Source: Tenacibaculum sp. MAR_2009_124 (lineage in GTDB: Bacteria > Bacteroidota > Bacteroidia > Flavobacteriales > Flavobacteriaceae). From it: a stretch of 64,000 nucleotides of DNA. Positions 19,250-27,469 of the stretch are shown here, piece by piece. Made by a program: the position numbers and the translations under genes. Location of the stretch: assembly GCF_900105455.1 (NCBI RefSeq), contig NZ_FNSF01000008.1, positions 310,001-374,000 of the forward strand. Direction: 5' to 3'. The notes beneath the pieces are model-generated. The model was given only the letters and a program-made list of their open reading frames with translations. It was not told the origin of the DNA and did not search any database. Numbering within the stretch: the first letter of the stretch is position 1; every line of letters starts with the position of its first letter.

Positions 19250-19681
19250 ATGAATAAAACAATTACATCATTTATATTTACCTTATTGCTAACTGTTATA
19301 GCATCAGCTCAAAACAATCCGACCTTTAAAGTAGTAGGAAATGACATAAACAAAGAATCATTAGCTAAAGAAGATCGGTTAGAAATTTCTAAAATTAATG
19401 TAGAAAACACTTCAGATGAGCCCATTTTTTTAAAATGGGAAACAGTTTATAATTCTTTTCCAAAAAACTGGGATAGTTCTATGTGTCAACATGGTGCCTG
19501 TCAAATTGGGATTCCCAAAGGTTCCAGTTTCAAAAAATTGAATCCAGACCAACAAGGTTTCATTGCAATTCATGTGATGTCTCCTAAAAAAAAAGGTACC
19601 GGAATTGTAAAATTTAAAATCTATGATACTTCAAATCCAAGTTATTTTGAAATTCTAACTTTTGAAGTTGCATTCCTTTAA
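19250..19681 (+). CDS. Small secreted protein with a Cys/His motif, tyrosinase-linked
   Basis: 143 residues with a signal peptide (1-20, ending ASAQ). The remainder reads as one immunoglobulin-like beta-sandwich (NVENTSDEPIFLKWE ... GIVKFKIYDTSNP). Its centre has M78-C79-x-H81-x-x-C84 (MCQHGAC), which could be a disulfide or a metal site. Similar W ... C ... C sandwich domains occur in many exported Bacteroidota proteins. It sits 9 bases after the cupredoxin-like gene and 84 bases before the tyrosinase, so a copper-delivery or assembly role is conceivable. No family function is known to me. Confidence 0.6.
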   Translation: MNKTITSFIFTLLLTVIASAQNNPTFKVVGNDINKESLAKEDRLEISKINVENTSDEPIFLKWETVYNSFPKNWDSSMCQHGACQIGIPKGSSFKKLNPDQQGFIAIHVMSPKKKGTGIVKFKIYDTSNPSYFEILTFEVAFL

Positions 19682-19765
19682 GATTTATACAACACCTCGG
19701 TTTACATAAAAACTAACTGTACTATATCAATTTTAAGATATCGTCTACTAATAATAATCAATCAA

Positions 19766-21250
19766 ATGAAAAAAATTATCCTTTTATTTTTAACAATTTT
19801 GACCGTCGGTTTAAGCTATGGTCAAAACCAAAACGGAATTCAGTATGTCCGTAAAAATGCTTCTTCGCCAGAAGGTCAAGCAGATTTAGAAGCTATGAAA
19901 ATTGCTCTTAAAAAAATGAGAGAAATGAAATGCGAAAATGGATTATCTTGGTATTACCAAGGAGCTATACACAACATTCCTGACACTATTAAAGGTGAAA
20001 ATAAATTATGTCCAGAATATCAAACAAGTGAAAACAAATTATTTGCATGGGGAAATTGCACCCATGGTGCTTCCGAAGAAGATAAGAAAAAAGCTGCTTC
20101 CTTGCATTTTTTACTATGGCATAGAATGTATATCTGGTATTTTGAAAAAATAGTACGAGAACTATCCGGAAAAAAAGACTTCGCTCTCCCTTATTGGAAC
20201 TATGGCCGAGACAATATCATGCCAAAAAAAATAAGGCAGAAAGGATCGTCCTTATTTGAATCTGCGAGATACACTATTTTAAATGAAGGAAAAGCTATAC
20301 CTAAAGGAAAAGCAGATACGATACGTTTAAATATTCGAGAATTAAAAAACAACCCTTTCTTTGTAAGTGATGCTGGATTTAGCAAAATGATGGAAATTAA
20401 CCCTCATGGCTTTATGCATGATCTAATCGGAGGAACATATGCAGAACCGAAACCAGAATTATTCTTTAACCAAATCTACCAAAAAGAAGAGGCTGGTTTA
20501 ATGGCATTAGTTCCTTCAGCTGGTTTCGACCCCGTGTTTTGGTTACACCATAGTATGGTTGATCGTATTTGGGAGTCTTGGGATCGCCTACCTGGTAAAC
20601 CTCGTCCCACATTAAAAGAGTTAGAGGCCTACCCTTGGGAATATAACTTTATTAAACCAAATGGAGAACAAATTACCTATACCGTAAAAGAAATGTATGA
20701 TATTGTTTTCAATTTAGGATATACATACGATTCCTTTTTATATACTTCAGATACTCCTCCTCTATTAGCATCCAATAACCTATCTAAAGAACAAAAAATC
20801 CCTCTTCAAGACTCTAATGGTAAAATAGTATGGGAGCAAAAAGTTGGTAAAGTCATTAAAGGAGCGACCTTTTCTCACAAAGTAAGTAACAAATTTACAA
20901 GAAGAACGAACAAAATATTAAAAAGTGAATCTACCAAACCCTACCTTATTTTAAACTTAAATGTAGTAACTTATAAAGAACCAGATGATTATTATACTGT
21001 CTTTTTGCGTTATCCTAATAAAGAAGACGAATATGTTGGCTCAATGACCTTTTTTGGAGTAGCTCATGATCACGGTACTGGAGAGAACCATACTATTGGA
21101 GAAGCAGGAGTTAATTTAAAATTTTCTTATTTCATTACTGATGACTTAATAGATTCAGCTAAAAATTTTGAAATAATCATTAAAAAAAATGGAGCAGGCG
21201 ATGCTAAAGTTACATTAGAAAAAATGAGTATTTCTAGAATCCGTCAATAA
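19766..21250 (+). CDS. Secreted tyrosinase (type 3 copper phenol oxidase)
   Basis: 494 residues with a signal peptide (1-20, ending SYGQ). The CuA half has H69 (GAIHN), H100 (NCTHG) and H119 in LLWHRMYIWYFE, followed by FALPYWNY; H114 is a further candidate ligand. The CuB half has H214 and H218 (NPHGFMHD) and DPVFWLHHSMVD with H262, matching the standard CuB signature. A C-terminal beta domain (about 370-494) may shield the active site. The enzyme oxidises phenols to o-quinones and can lead to melanin-like pigment or protein crosslinks. The two small upstream genes on the same strand may help load copper. The actual substrate is unknown. Confidence 0.9.
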   Translation: MKKIILLFLTILTVGLSYGQNQNGIQYVRKNASSPEGQADLEAMKIALKKMREMKCENGLSWYYQGAIHNIPDTIKGENKLCPEYQTSENKLFAWGNCTHGASEEDKKKAASLHFLLWHRMYIWYFEKIVRELSGKKDFALPYWNYGRDNIMPKKIRQKGSSLFESARYTILNEGKAIPKGKADTIRLNIRELKNNPFFVSDAGFSKMMEINPHGFMHDLIGGTYAEPKPELFFNQIYQKEEAGLMALVPSAGFDPVFWLHHSMVDRIWESWDRLPGKPRPTLKELEAYPWEYNFIKPNGEQITYTVKEMYDIVFNLGYTYDSFLYTSDTPPLLASNNLSKEQKIPLQDSNGKIVWEQKVGKVIKGATFSHKVSNKFTRRTNKILKSESTKPYLILNLNVVTYKEPDDYYTVFLRYPNKEDEYVGSMTFFGVAHDHGTGENHTIGEAGVNLKFSYFITDDLIDSAKNFEIIIKKNGAGDAKVTLEKMSISRIRQ

Positions 21251-21337
21251 TCTCAGTTCCAAAAAGAAGTGATATGATCAGATTCTACAAGTCTAATAAT
21301 GTTATCTAAACCTCTAAGTTTTATTAAAAAATATTTG

Positions 21338-21345
21338 TACATTTG
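21338..21345 (+). promoter_or_regulatory. Promoter -7 element (TACATTTG) for rpsO
   Basis: TACATTTG matches the flavobacterial TAnnTTTG box and lies 54 bases before rpsO. The -33 region is T-rich (AGTTTTATT) without a clear TTG. Confidence 0.5.
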
Positions 21346-21398
21346 CAGCTTCAATGAAAAATCATTGAATACATAATAATCATTTAAATAATATTGGC

Positions 21399-21668
21399 AT
21401 GTATTTAACAAAAGAAGTAAAACAAGAAATTTTTGCTAAACACGGTAAAGGAAACAATGATACTGGTACGGCAGAAGGTCAAGTTGCATTATTCACATTT
21501 AGAATAAACCATTTAACTGAGCACTTAAAGAAAAATCGTAAAGATTATAACACAGAGCGTTCGTTAGTAAAGATGGTTGGTAAGCGTAGAAGCTTATTAG
21601 ACTATTTGAAGAAAAAAGATATCACTAGATATCGTGCGATTATCAAAGAATTAGGTATTAGAAAATAA
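21399..21668 (+). CDS. rpsO: 30S ribosomal protein S15
   Basis: 89 residues, the full usual length. It contains GTAEGQVALFTFRINHLTEHLK and RSLVKMVGKRRSLLDYLKKKD, the conserved S15 helices that bind 16S rRNA in the small subunit. It precedes pnp, a classic bacterial neighbour pair, with its own terminator between them. Confidence 0.98.
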   Translation: MYLTKEVKQEIFAKHGKGNNDTGTAEGQVALFTFRINHLTEHLKKNRKDYNTERSLVKMVGKRRSLLDYLKKKDITRYRAIIKELGIRK

Positions 21669-21674
21669 TCCTTT

Positions 21675-21703
21675 AAGAGGCAGGAATTCCCTGCCTCTTT
21701 TTT
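21675..21703 (+). terminator. rpsO terminator
   Basis: AAGAGGCAGG pairs with CCTGCCTCTT around an AATTC-type loop and is followed by a T run. It lies seven bases after rpsO. Confidence 0.88.
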
Positions 21704-21840
21704 ATTGCAACTATTTCAAATATTTTACCTACCTTTAAATCGAACTCTTTCTAAAAAAAAGTGTTCAAACTTCCATTGAAACAACAACATACAACAACAC
21801 AACAACACAAACAACAAATTAAAATTTTAGAAAAGCATTT

Positions 21841-24021
21841 ATGATTCCAAAAGTATTTAATCAAGTCATTGAACTTGGAGATGGAAGAACCATTACGTTA
21901 GAAACTGGAAAATTAGCAAAGCAAGCAGACGGTTCTGTTGTTGTTAGAATGGGAGATACTATGTTACTTGCTACAGTTGTGTCAGCAAGAACTTCGAAGC
22001 AAGGTATCGACTTTTTACCTTTAACAGTAGATTACAGAGAAAAATTTGCTGCTTCTGGTAGATACCCAGGAGGTTTTATGAAAAGAGAAGCAAGACCTAG
22101 TAATGAAGAAATTTTAACCATGAGATTGGTTGATAGAGTACTACGTCCTCTTTTCCCAAAAGATTATCATGCTGAAACTCAAGTTATGATTCAGTTAATG
22201 TCTCATGATGAAAATGTTATGCCTGATGCTCTTGCAGGTTTAGCTGCATCTGCAGCTATTCAATTATCAGACATTCCTTTTGAAACTGCAATTTCTGAAG
22301 CTCGTGTAGCGAGAATTAACGGAGAGTTTGTTATTAACCCAAGTTATGATCAGTTGAAAGAAGCTGATATGGATTTAATGATTGGGGCTTCTAAAGACTT
22401 CGTTGCTATGGTAGAAGGAGAAATGGATGAAGTTTCTGAAGAAGAAATGGCTGACGCTATCCGTTTTGCTCATGAAGCAATTAAAGTTCAATGTGATGCT
22501 CAAATAGCATTAGCAGAAGCTGTAGGAAAAAAAGAAACTCGTGAATACGACGAAGAAGAAAGTGATGTTGATCTTGAAGCAGTGATTAAAGAAGCTGCAT
22601 ATCAAAAGTGTTATGACATTGCTAAAAAAGGTACTTCTAAGCAGGAAAGAGGTTTAGCTTTTTCTGAAGTAAAGGAAGAAATTTTAGCGGGTTATTCTGA
22701 AGAAGAATTAGAAGAGAAAGGAGATTTAATTTCTAAGTATTTTAATAAAGCTCATAAAGAAGCCGTAAGAGAATTAACATTAAATGAAGGTTTACGTTTA
22801 GATGGTAGAGCAACTACTGACATTAGACCAATTTGGTGTGAGGTAGACTATTTACCAAAAACACATGGATCTTCTGTATTTACACGTGGAGAAACTCAAG
22901 CCTTAGCTACTGTTACTTTAGGAACATCTAGAGATGCTAACATGATTGATTCTCCAACGGTTCAAGATGAAGAACGTTTTTATTTACATTATAATTTCCC
23001 TCCTTTTTCAACGGGAGAAGCACGTCCTTTAAGAGGAACTTCTCGTCGTGAAGTTGGTCATGGAAATCTTGCACAACGTGCATTAAAAGGAATGGTTCCT
23101 GATGACTGTCCTTACACTGTTCGTGTAGTAGCAGAAGTATTAGAATCAAACGGTTCTTCTTCTATGGCTACTGTATGTTCGGGAACAATGGCGTTAATGG
23201 ATGCTGGTGTTAAGTTAAAAAAACCAGTTTCAGGAATTGCAATGGGACTTATTTCAGATGGTGAACGTTATGCAGTTTTATCGGATATCTTAGGTGATGA
23301 GGATCACTTAGGAGACATGGACTTTAAAGTTACTGGAACTGCTGATGGTATTACTGCTTGTCAGATGGATATAAAAATTAAAGGATTGTCTTACGAGATT
23401 TTAGTTAAAGCTTTAAAACAAGCTCGTGATGGTCGTTTACATATTTTAGAGAAGTTAACTGATACTATTGCTCAACCAAATGAGGATGTTAAAGCTCATG
23501 CTCCAAAAATGGTTACAAAGAGAGTTGCTAATGAGTTCATTGGTGCTATCATAGGACCTGGAGGAAAACATATTCAAGAATTACAGAAAGTAACAGAAAC
23601 TACTATCGTAATTAATGAAGATGAAGTTACTGAAGAAGGAATTGTTGAAATTTTAGGAACAAATCAACAAGGAATAGACAGTGTTTTAGAAAGAATTAAA
23701 GCTATTACTTTCAAACCTAACAAAGGAAGTGTTTATGAAGTAAAAGTTGTAAAAACTCTTGACTTTGGTGCTGTTGTTGAATATTTAGAAGCTCCAGGTA
23801 ATGAAGTTTTATTACACATTTCTGAATTAGCATGGGAAAGAACTAATAATGTTACTGATGTAGTTAATCTTGGTGATGTTATTGATGTAAAATACTTCGG
23901 TGTTGACCCTAAAACTAGAAAAGAAAAAGTATCAAGAAAAGCTTTACTCCCAAGACCACCAAGACCGGAGAGAAAGCCAAGAGAAGATCAAGATAGAGAG
24001 AAAGAAGCAAAGAAAAGCTAA
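21841..24021 (+). CDS. pnp: Polyribonucleotide nucleotidyltransferase (PNPase)
   Basis: 726 residues: two RNase PH-like domains (about 10-230 and 315-540), with the active-site stretch NFPPFSTGEARPLRGTSRRE in the second and DILGDEDHLGDMDFKVTGT holding metal-binding Asp residues. A KH domain follows (FIGAIIGPGGKHI, about 561-573), then an S1 domain (about 625-695) and a charged tail. It degrades RNA 3' to 5' with phosphate. The 5' leader is rich in CAA/ACA repeats (21776-21812). An insertion sequence begins 22 bases after the stop codon and splits it from what looks like its terminator. Confidence 0.98.
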   Translation: MIPKVFNQVIELGDGRTITLETGKLAKQADGSVVVRMGDTMLLATVVSARTSKQGIDFLPLTVDYREKFAASGRYPGGFMKREARPSNEEILTMRLVDRVLRPLFPKDYHAETQVMIQLMSHDENVMPDALAGLAASAAIQLSDIPFETAISEARVARINGEFVINPSYDQLKEADMDLMIGASKDFVAMVEGEMDEVSEEEMADAIRFAHEAIKVQCDAQIALAEAVGKKETREYDEEESDVDLEAVIKEAAYQKCYDIAKKGTSKQERGLAFSEVKEEILAGYSEEELEEKGDLISKYFNKAHKEAVRELTLNEGLRLDGRATTDIRPIWCEVDYLPKTHGSSVFTRGETQALATVTLGTSRDANMIDSPTVQDEERFYLHYNFPPFSTGEARPLRGTSRREVGHGNLAQRALKGMVPDDCPYTVRVVAEVLESNGSSSMATVCSGTMALMDAGVKLKKPVSGIAMGLISDGERYAVLSDILGDEDHLGDMDFKVTGTADGITACQMDIKIKGLSYEILVKALKQARDGRLHILEKLTDTIAQPNEDVKAHAPKMVTKRVANEFIGAIIGPGGKHIQELQKVTETTIVINEDEVTEEGIVEILGTNQQGIDSVLERIKAITFKPNKGSVYEVKVVKTLDFGAVVEYLEAPGNEVLLHISELAWERTNNVTDVVNLGDVIDVKYFGVDPKTRKEKVSRKALLPRPPRPERKPREDQDREKEAKKS

Positions 24022-24081
24022 ACACTCTTAATTCTATATGAGTCGTCCTAAAATAGGTTGACAGTTATTTATAAAATTTAA

Positions 24082-24897
24082 TTAAACCAGAGAAGTTAAC
24101 TTCTCTGGTTTTTTATTGTGTACAAAGTTAGGAGTTTTCATATTAAGACTTAAATGTGGTCTTTTGTTATTATAAGTATTTATAGATTCTTTAATTAACT
24201 GTTTCAACTCGTTCTGATTATTACACTTATATATTAAAAACTCTTGTTTTAATATACCATTTATACGTTCTGCTAAGGCATTTTGATAACAATCATACCC
24301 ATCAGTCATAGATGGTCTTACTTTGTTTTTTAATAATGCCTTTTGATAAATATTTGAACAATATTGTAGCCCTCTATCAGAATGATGGATTAACTCTTTA
24401 TCACTATTTCTGTTTTTGACAGCCATATTAAAAGCTTGTACCACATTATCTGCTCCCATATCATCACTAAGTTTATGGCCTACTATTTTTCTACTATAAG
24501 CATCTGTAACTAACGATAAATAATGCGTTTTTTCTCTACTTTTTATATATGTTATATCACTAACATAAACATGTTCCGGTCTTTCGGGAACGATGTCTTT
24601 TAATAAATTAGGATGTTTTCTTAACCAATGTTTTGAGTGTGTTGTTTTTATATAATTCTTTTTAGCCTTTATTAATAAATGTTCGGATTTTAAATAAGCG
24701 AATAAGGCATCTCTCCCTATTTTTATTTGCATTCTATCAAAGTCTTCTTTTAGTAAGTAATAGAGTTTACGAGTTCCGATTCTAGGCATTTCTCTTCGAA
24801 TGGATAGTACTAGTGGCTTTATTTGTGATAAAACTTTCGCTCGATTCTCTTTACGTTTGATTCCTTGATAAACAGCTTGTCTACTAATTCCTAACAA
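24082..24897 (-). CDS. IS3-family transposase OrfB (DDE integrase domain)
   Basis: The 272-codon frame from a TTG at 24897 contains HTH_21-like REMPRIGTRKLYYLL, then the rve integrase core with D114 (YVSDITY), D174 (IHHSDRGLQY) and E210 (NALAERINGILKQE); the last two are 36 apart, the DD(35)E pattern. The frame is open upstream of the TTG into the end of orfA, so it is probably made as an OrfAB fusion by -1 frameshifting near AATAAAGAAATAA (about 24917-24930) rather than from its own start. Confidence 0.93.
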   Translation of the reverse strand: MLGISRQAVYQGIKRKENRAKVLSQIKPLVLSIRREMPRIGTRKLYYLLKEDFDRMQIKIGRDALFAYLKSEHLLIKAKKNYIKTTHSKHWLRKHPNLLKDIVPERPEHVYVSDITYIKSREKTHYLSLVTDAYSRKIVGHKLSDDMGADNVVQAFNMAVKNRNSDKELIHHSDRGLQYCSNIYQKALLKNKVRPSMTDGYDCYQNALAERINGILKQEFLIYKCNNQNELKQLIKESINTYNNKRPHLSLNMKTPNFVHNKKPEKLTSLV

Positions 24898-24917
24898 TCT
24901 ACAAGAACAAGAAAGGG

Positions 24918-25331
24918 TTATTTCTTTATTCTGTCGGATGATTTGGATTGTTGGGATAAAAGCTTTTTTCTGATAGTAGTACCAAATTGTTTGTCTGAAA
25001 CATCTATCATGGTGTTTAGTAGAAGGTTTCTTAGTTTTTCATCTTCTAACTCTTTCTCTAATCGTTTTATTTTTTGTGCTGGTGTTTCTTTTGATTTTGG
25101 CATATGATGAAGATTTGGAGTATTCCAATCTAATGTACCATATTTTCGTAACCATACCAAAACGGTGCTTCTACCTTGAATTCCATAAGCTTTTTGTATC
25201 TGTTTGTAAGTATAATTGCCTTTTTCTACTTCCGCTACTAATGCTAATTTAAAGCCTAGATTGTAATCACGTTGGGTGCGCTTAACCCACTTGTTTGTTT
25301 GATCTCTCATTATAAGTCGATTTTGTGTCAA
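24918..25331 (-). CDS. IS3-family OrfA (helix-turn-helix)
   Basis: 137 residues. RTQRDYNLGFKLALVAEVEKG and YKQIQKAYGIQGRSTVLVWLRKYG form the HTH_Tnp_1 DNA-binding domain. A leucine-rich coiled segment follows (KIKRLEKELEDEKLRNLLLN), as is normal for IS3 OrfA. The start overlaps the right inverted repeat; Met8 is an alternative start. Confidence 0.9.
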   Translation of the reverse strand: MTQNRLIMRDQTNKWVKRTQRDYNLGFKLALVAEVEKGNYTYKQIQKAYGIQGRSTVLVWLRKYGTLDWNTPNLHHMPKSKETPAQKIKRLEKELEDEKLRNLLLNTMIDVSDKQFGTTIRKKLLSQQSKSSDRIKK

Positions 25332-25359
25332 CTTATTTCAGGACGGGACAATATAAAAT

Positions 25360-25391
25360 AAAAAGGCTACCAATAATTGGTAGCCTTTTTT
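25360..25391. terminator. Strong hairpin terminator, probably originally of pnp
   Basis: AAAAAGGCTACCA pairs with TGGTAGCCTTTTT. No other gene ends nearby on the plus strand, and removing the insertion sequence would place it about 37 bases after the pnp stop. Confidence 0.8.
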
Positions 25392-25975
25392 AAATTAAGA
25401 GATTTTTGCGAAAACAAGATTATAATTCCCCAATTAAAATCCTACAAAAAACCTTACTCTATTAAGAAATTCACCAATAAAACAACTGGAAATGTAATTA
25501 CCCTACCTTTATCACAAATTATACGATTTCTGATGTTAATTTACACCCTAATTATTTAGATATATGATGCCTATCTGTATTTAAAACTCAAGTATTATTA
25601 AAAGGAAATGACTCAGTTTTTTTAATAATAATCAGTATTGTAAAACTAAACATTCATTAAATTTTACAAGTATTCAGAACAAATGCTTGCAAGACTTTAA
25701 TTTCAGAATAACTACGCTTGGAATAAAGAAATCAATTATTCTTAAAACACTCATACGCTCCTCAACAACTTTTCTTACTATAAATTCAGCATAAAAAAAA
25801 TAATTTTTTATGGTTGATTTGCCTCAGTTTTATTTTTCTTTGCACTCTACAAATAGACTTCTCATTTTAGAATTGGATATTTATAATTAATTCCTATATA
25901 TATCATAGGGATATAATTAGTACAACTATCAGTCTATTAATAAACATAACAAAAACTTAAATAATATTTTATCGG
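25392..25975. other. 584-base AT-rich gap, no gene seen
   Basis: No frame with coding character was found on either strand. An AT-only hairpin (TATTATTAAAA with TTTTAATAATA, 25593-25630) is present. The end should contain the promoter of the folK fusion gene, but no clear TAnnTTTG box stands out. Confidence 0.4.
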
Positions 25976-27103
25976 TTGAAAATACAACGAATTACATACC
26001 TTTCACTAGGAACTAACCAAGGAAATAAGTTTGAAAACCTTCAAAACGCTGTAAACTTAATTGCAGATAAAATTGGTTCAGTTCTCAAAGTGGCCTCTGT
26101 CTACGAAACATCTTCTTGGGGTTTTGATAGTGACAATTTTTATAATACTTGTATTGAAGTTTCTACCTACTTACCACCTGACTTCTTAATTAAGGAGTTA
26201 TTAGCTATTGAGCAGGAACTAGGAAGAGAACGCAATAATACAAACGGCTATTCCGATAGAAACATTGATATAGACATTTTACTTTTTGAAGACGAAATTA
26301 TCTTTTCAAAAGACCTTATTGTTCCTCACCCAAGAATGTTAGAACGTAAGTTTGCTCTTGCACCACTAGCAGAAATCGCTGAGAAGGTACTGCATCCGAT
26401 ACAAAAAATAAAACTCAGTGATTGTCTAAAAAATTGTGATGATAAATCGGAAATAACTATTATTTCAAATAAACTATTACGTCCAGTTCCAATCACTGAA
26501 AAATACAATTACATTGCTATTGAAGGGAATATAGGCGCTGGTAAAACATCATTAACCAATATGATGGCCGATGAATTTAATGCTAAAATAGTTTTAGAAC
26601 GATTTGCAGACAACCCGTTTTTACCAAAGTTCTATGAGGATAATGAGCGTTATGCTTTCTCTTTGGAAATGAGCTTTCTTGCCGATAGATACCAACAATT
26701 ATCGGATGATTTAGCCCAATTCGATTTGTTTAAAAACTTTATTGTATCCGATTATTATATTTTCAAATCTTTAATTTTTGCTCAGATTACATTGCAAAAT
26801 GATGAATATAAACTGTATCGCAAAATGTTTGATTTGATGTACAAAGAAATTACAAAGCCTGATTTATACGTATATCTCTATCAAAATACAGATAGGTTAC
26901 TTCAAAATATTAAAAAGAGAGGTAGAGATTATGAGCAGAATATTGAAGCAAGTTATTTACAGAAAATACACGATGGATACATCAATTTCATCAATACGCA
27001 ACAAGAAAACTTAAATGTTTTAATTGTAGATGTTTCTCAATTAGATTTTGTAAACAATATTGAAGATTACAAATATGTTATCAACCTAATAAAAAAACAT
27101 TAA
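25976..27103 (+). CDS. folK: Fusion: HPPK (FolK) plus deoxynucleoside kinase
   Basis: 375 residues from a TTG start. Residues 1-160 are 6-hydroxymethyl-7,8-dihydropterin pyrophosphokinase (YLSLGTNQGN, SVYETSSWG, YSDRNIDIDILLF, VPHPRMLER), a folate-synthesis enzyme. Residues 178-375 are a deoxynucleoside kinase: P-loop GNIGAGKT at 184-191, the DRY-like ADRYQQL, and a C-terminal lid with KKRGRDYEQNI. The second half phosphorylates deoxynucleosides for salvage. The joint, at about 165-178, has no stop or frame change, so it is one protein. Such fusions are found in related Bacteroidota, as far as I recall. Confidence 0.92.
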   Translation: MKIQRITYLSLGTNQGNKFENLQNAVNLIADKIGSVLKVASVYETSSWGFDSDNFYNTCIEVSTYLPPDFLIKELLAIEQELGRERNNTNGYSDRNIDIDILLFEDEIIFSKDLIVPHPRMLERKFALAPLAEIAEKVLHPIQKIKLSDCLKNCDDKSEITIISNKLLRPVPITEKYNYIAIEGNIGAGKTSLTNMMADEFNAKIVLERFADNPFLPKFYEDNERYAFSLEMSFLADRYQQLSDDLAQFDLFKNFIVSDYYIFKSLIFAQITLQNDEYKLYRKMFDLMYKEITKPDLYVYLYQNTDRLLQNIKKRGRDYEQNIEASYLQKIHDGYINFINTQQENLNVLIVDVSQLDFVNNIEDYKYVINLIKKH

Positions 27104-27127
27104 AAAAGCTGTCAATGACAGCTTTTT
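27102..27127. terminator. Bidirectional terminator, folK fusion / gldC
   Basis: AAAAAGCTGTCA pairs with TGACAGCTTTTT between the two convergent genes. Confidence 0.85.
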
Positions 27128-27130
27128 ATA

Positions 27131-27469
27131 TTATTTATCGATCAGTTCTAATTTTTCTGCAAAGTAATCACAGAAATCTTTCATTGTAGCACTCATTTTC
27201 TCATCGTTTGTAGCTCTTTCAAAGGTATTAGCCATTGATACTAGTGTTTGATGAAAAAACTGCTTCATTTCGTCAACAGGCATATCTTTTGTCCATAAAT
27301 CCATTCGTAAGGTATCTTTTTTCTTATGATCCCAAACTGATAACATAATAGCCTTAGAAGCTTCATTTTTTATACCTCCATCTTCAGCATTCCATGAAAT
27401 TTCCTCTGGCACTCTGTTTTCATCTAGTCCTACAGTGAATGTAATCTTTGAATTATGTTCAATACTCAT
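27131..27469 (-). CDS. gldC: Gliding motility protein GldC
   Basis: 112 residues without signal peptide. The sequence matches GldC in length and content (GLDENRVPEEISWNAED, MRMDLWTKDMPVDEM-like, FFHQTLVSMANTFERAT). It supports gliding and T9SS in flavobacteria, probably from the cytoplasm, though its chemistry is unknown. Its ATG overlaps the gldB stop by one base (TAATG), so the pair is translationally coupled. Confidence 0.92.
   Translation of the reverse strand: MSIEHNSKITFTVGLDENRVPEEISWNAEDGGIKNEASKAIMLSVWDHKKKDTLRMDLWTKDMPVDEMKQFFHQTLVSMANTFERATNDEKMSATMKDFCDYFAEKLELIDK

Larger units (their letters stand above)
24044..25345 (-). mobile_element. IS3-family insertion sequence, about 1.30 kb, apparently complete
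   Basis: Terminal inverted repeats of 20 bases with two mismatches lie at 24044-24063 (CGTCCTAAAATAGGTTGACA) and 25326-25345. Between them are orfA and orfB in the -1 relation usual for IS3 elements. The reading frames are intact, with the full DDE triad. I see no convincing target duplication at the edges. It sits between pnp and a strong hairpin terminator. Confidence 0.88.

Noticed and set aside
24040..25350. Target-site duplication flanking the insertion sequence
   Set aside because: The bases outside the two inverted repeats (GAGT and GGAC) do not form a convincing direct repeat.
25377..25559. 60-codon plus-strand frame after the insertion sequence
   Set aside because: It begins inside a terminator hairpin and has no coding character.
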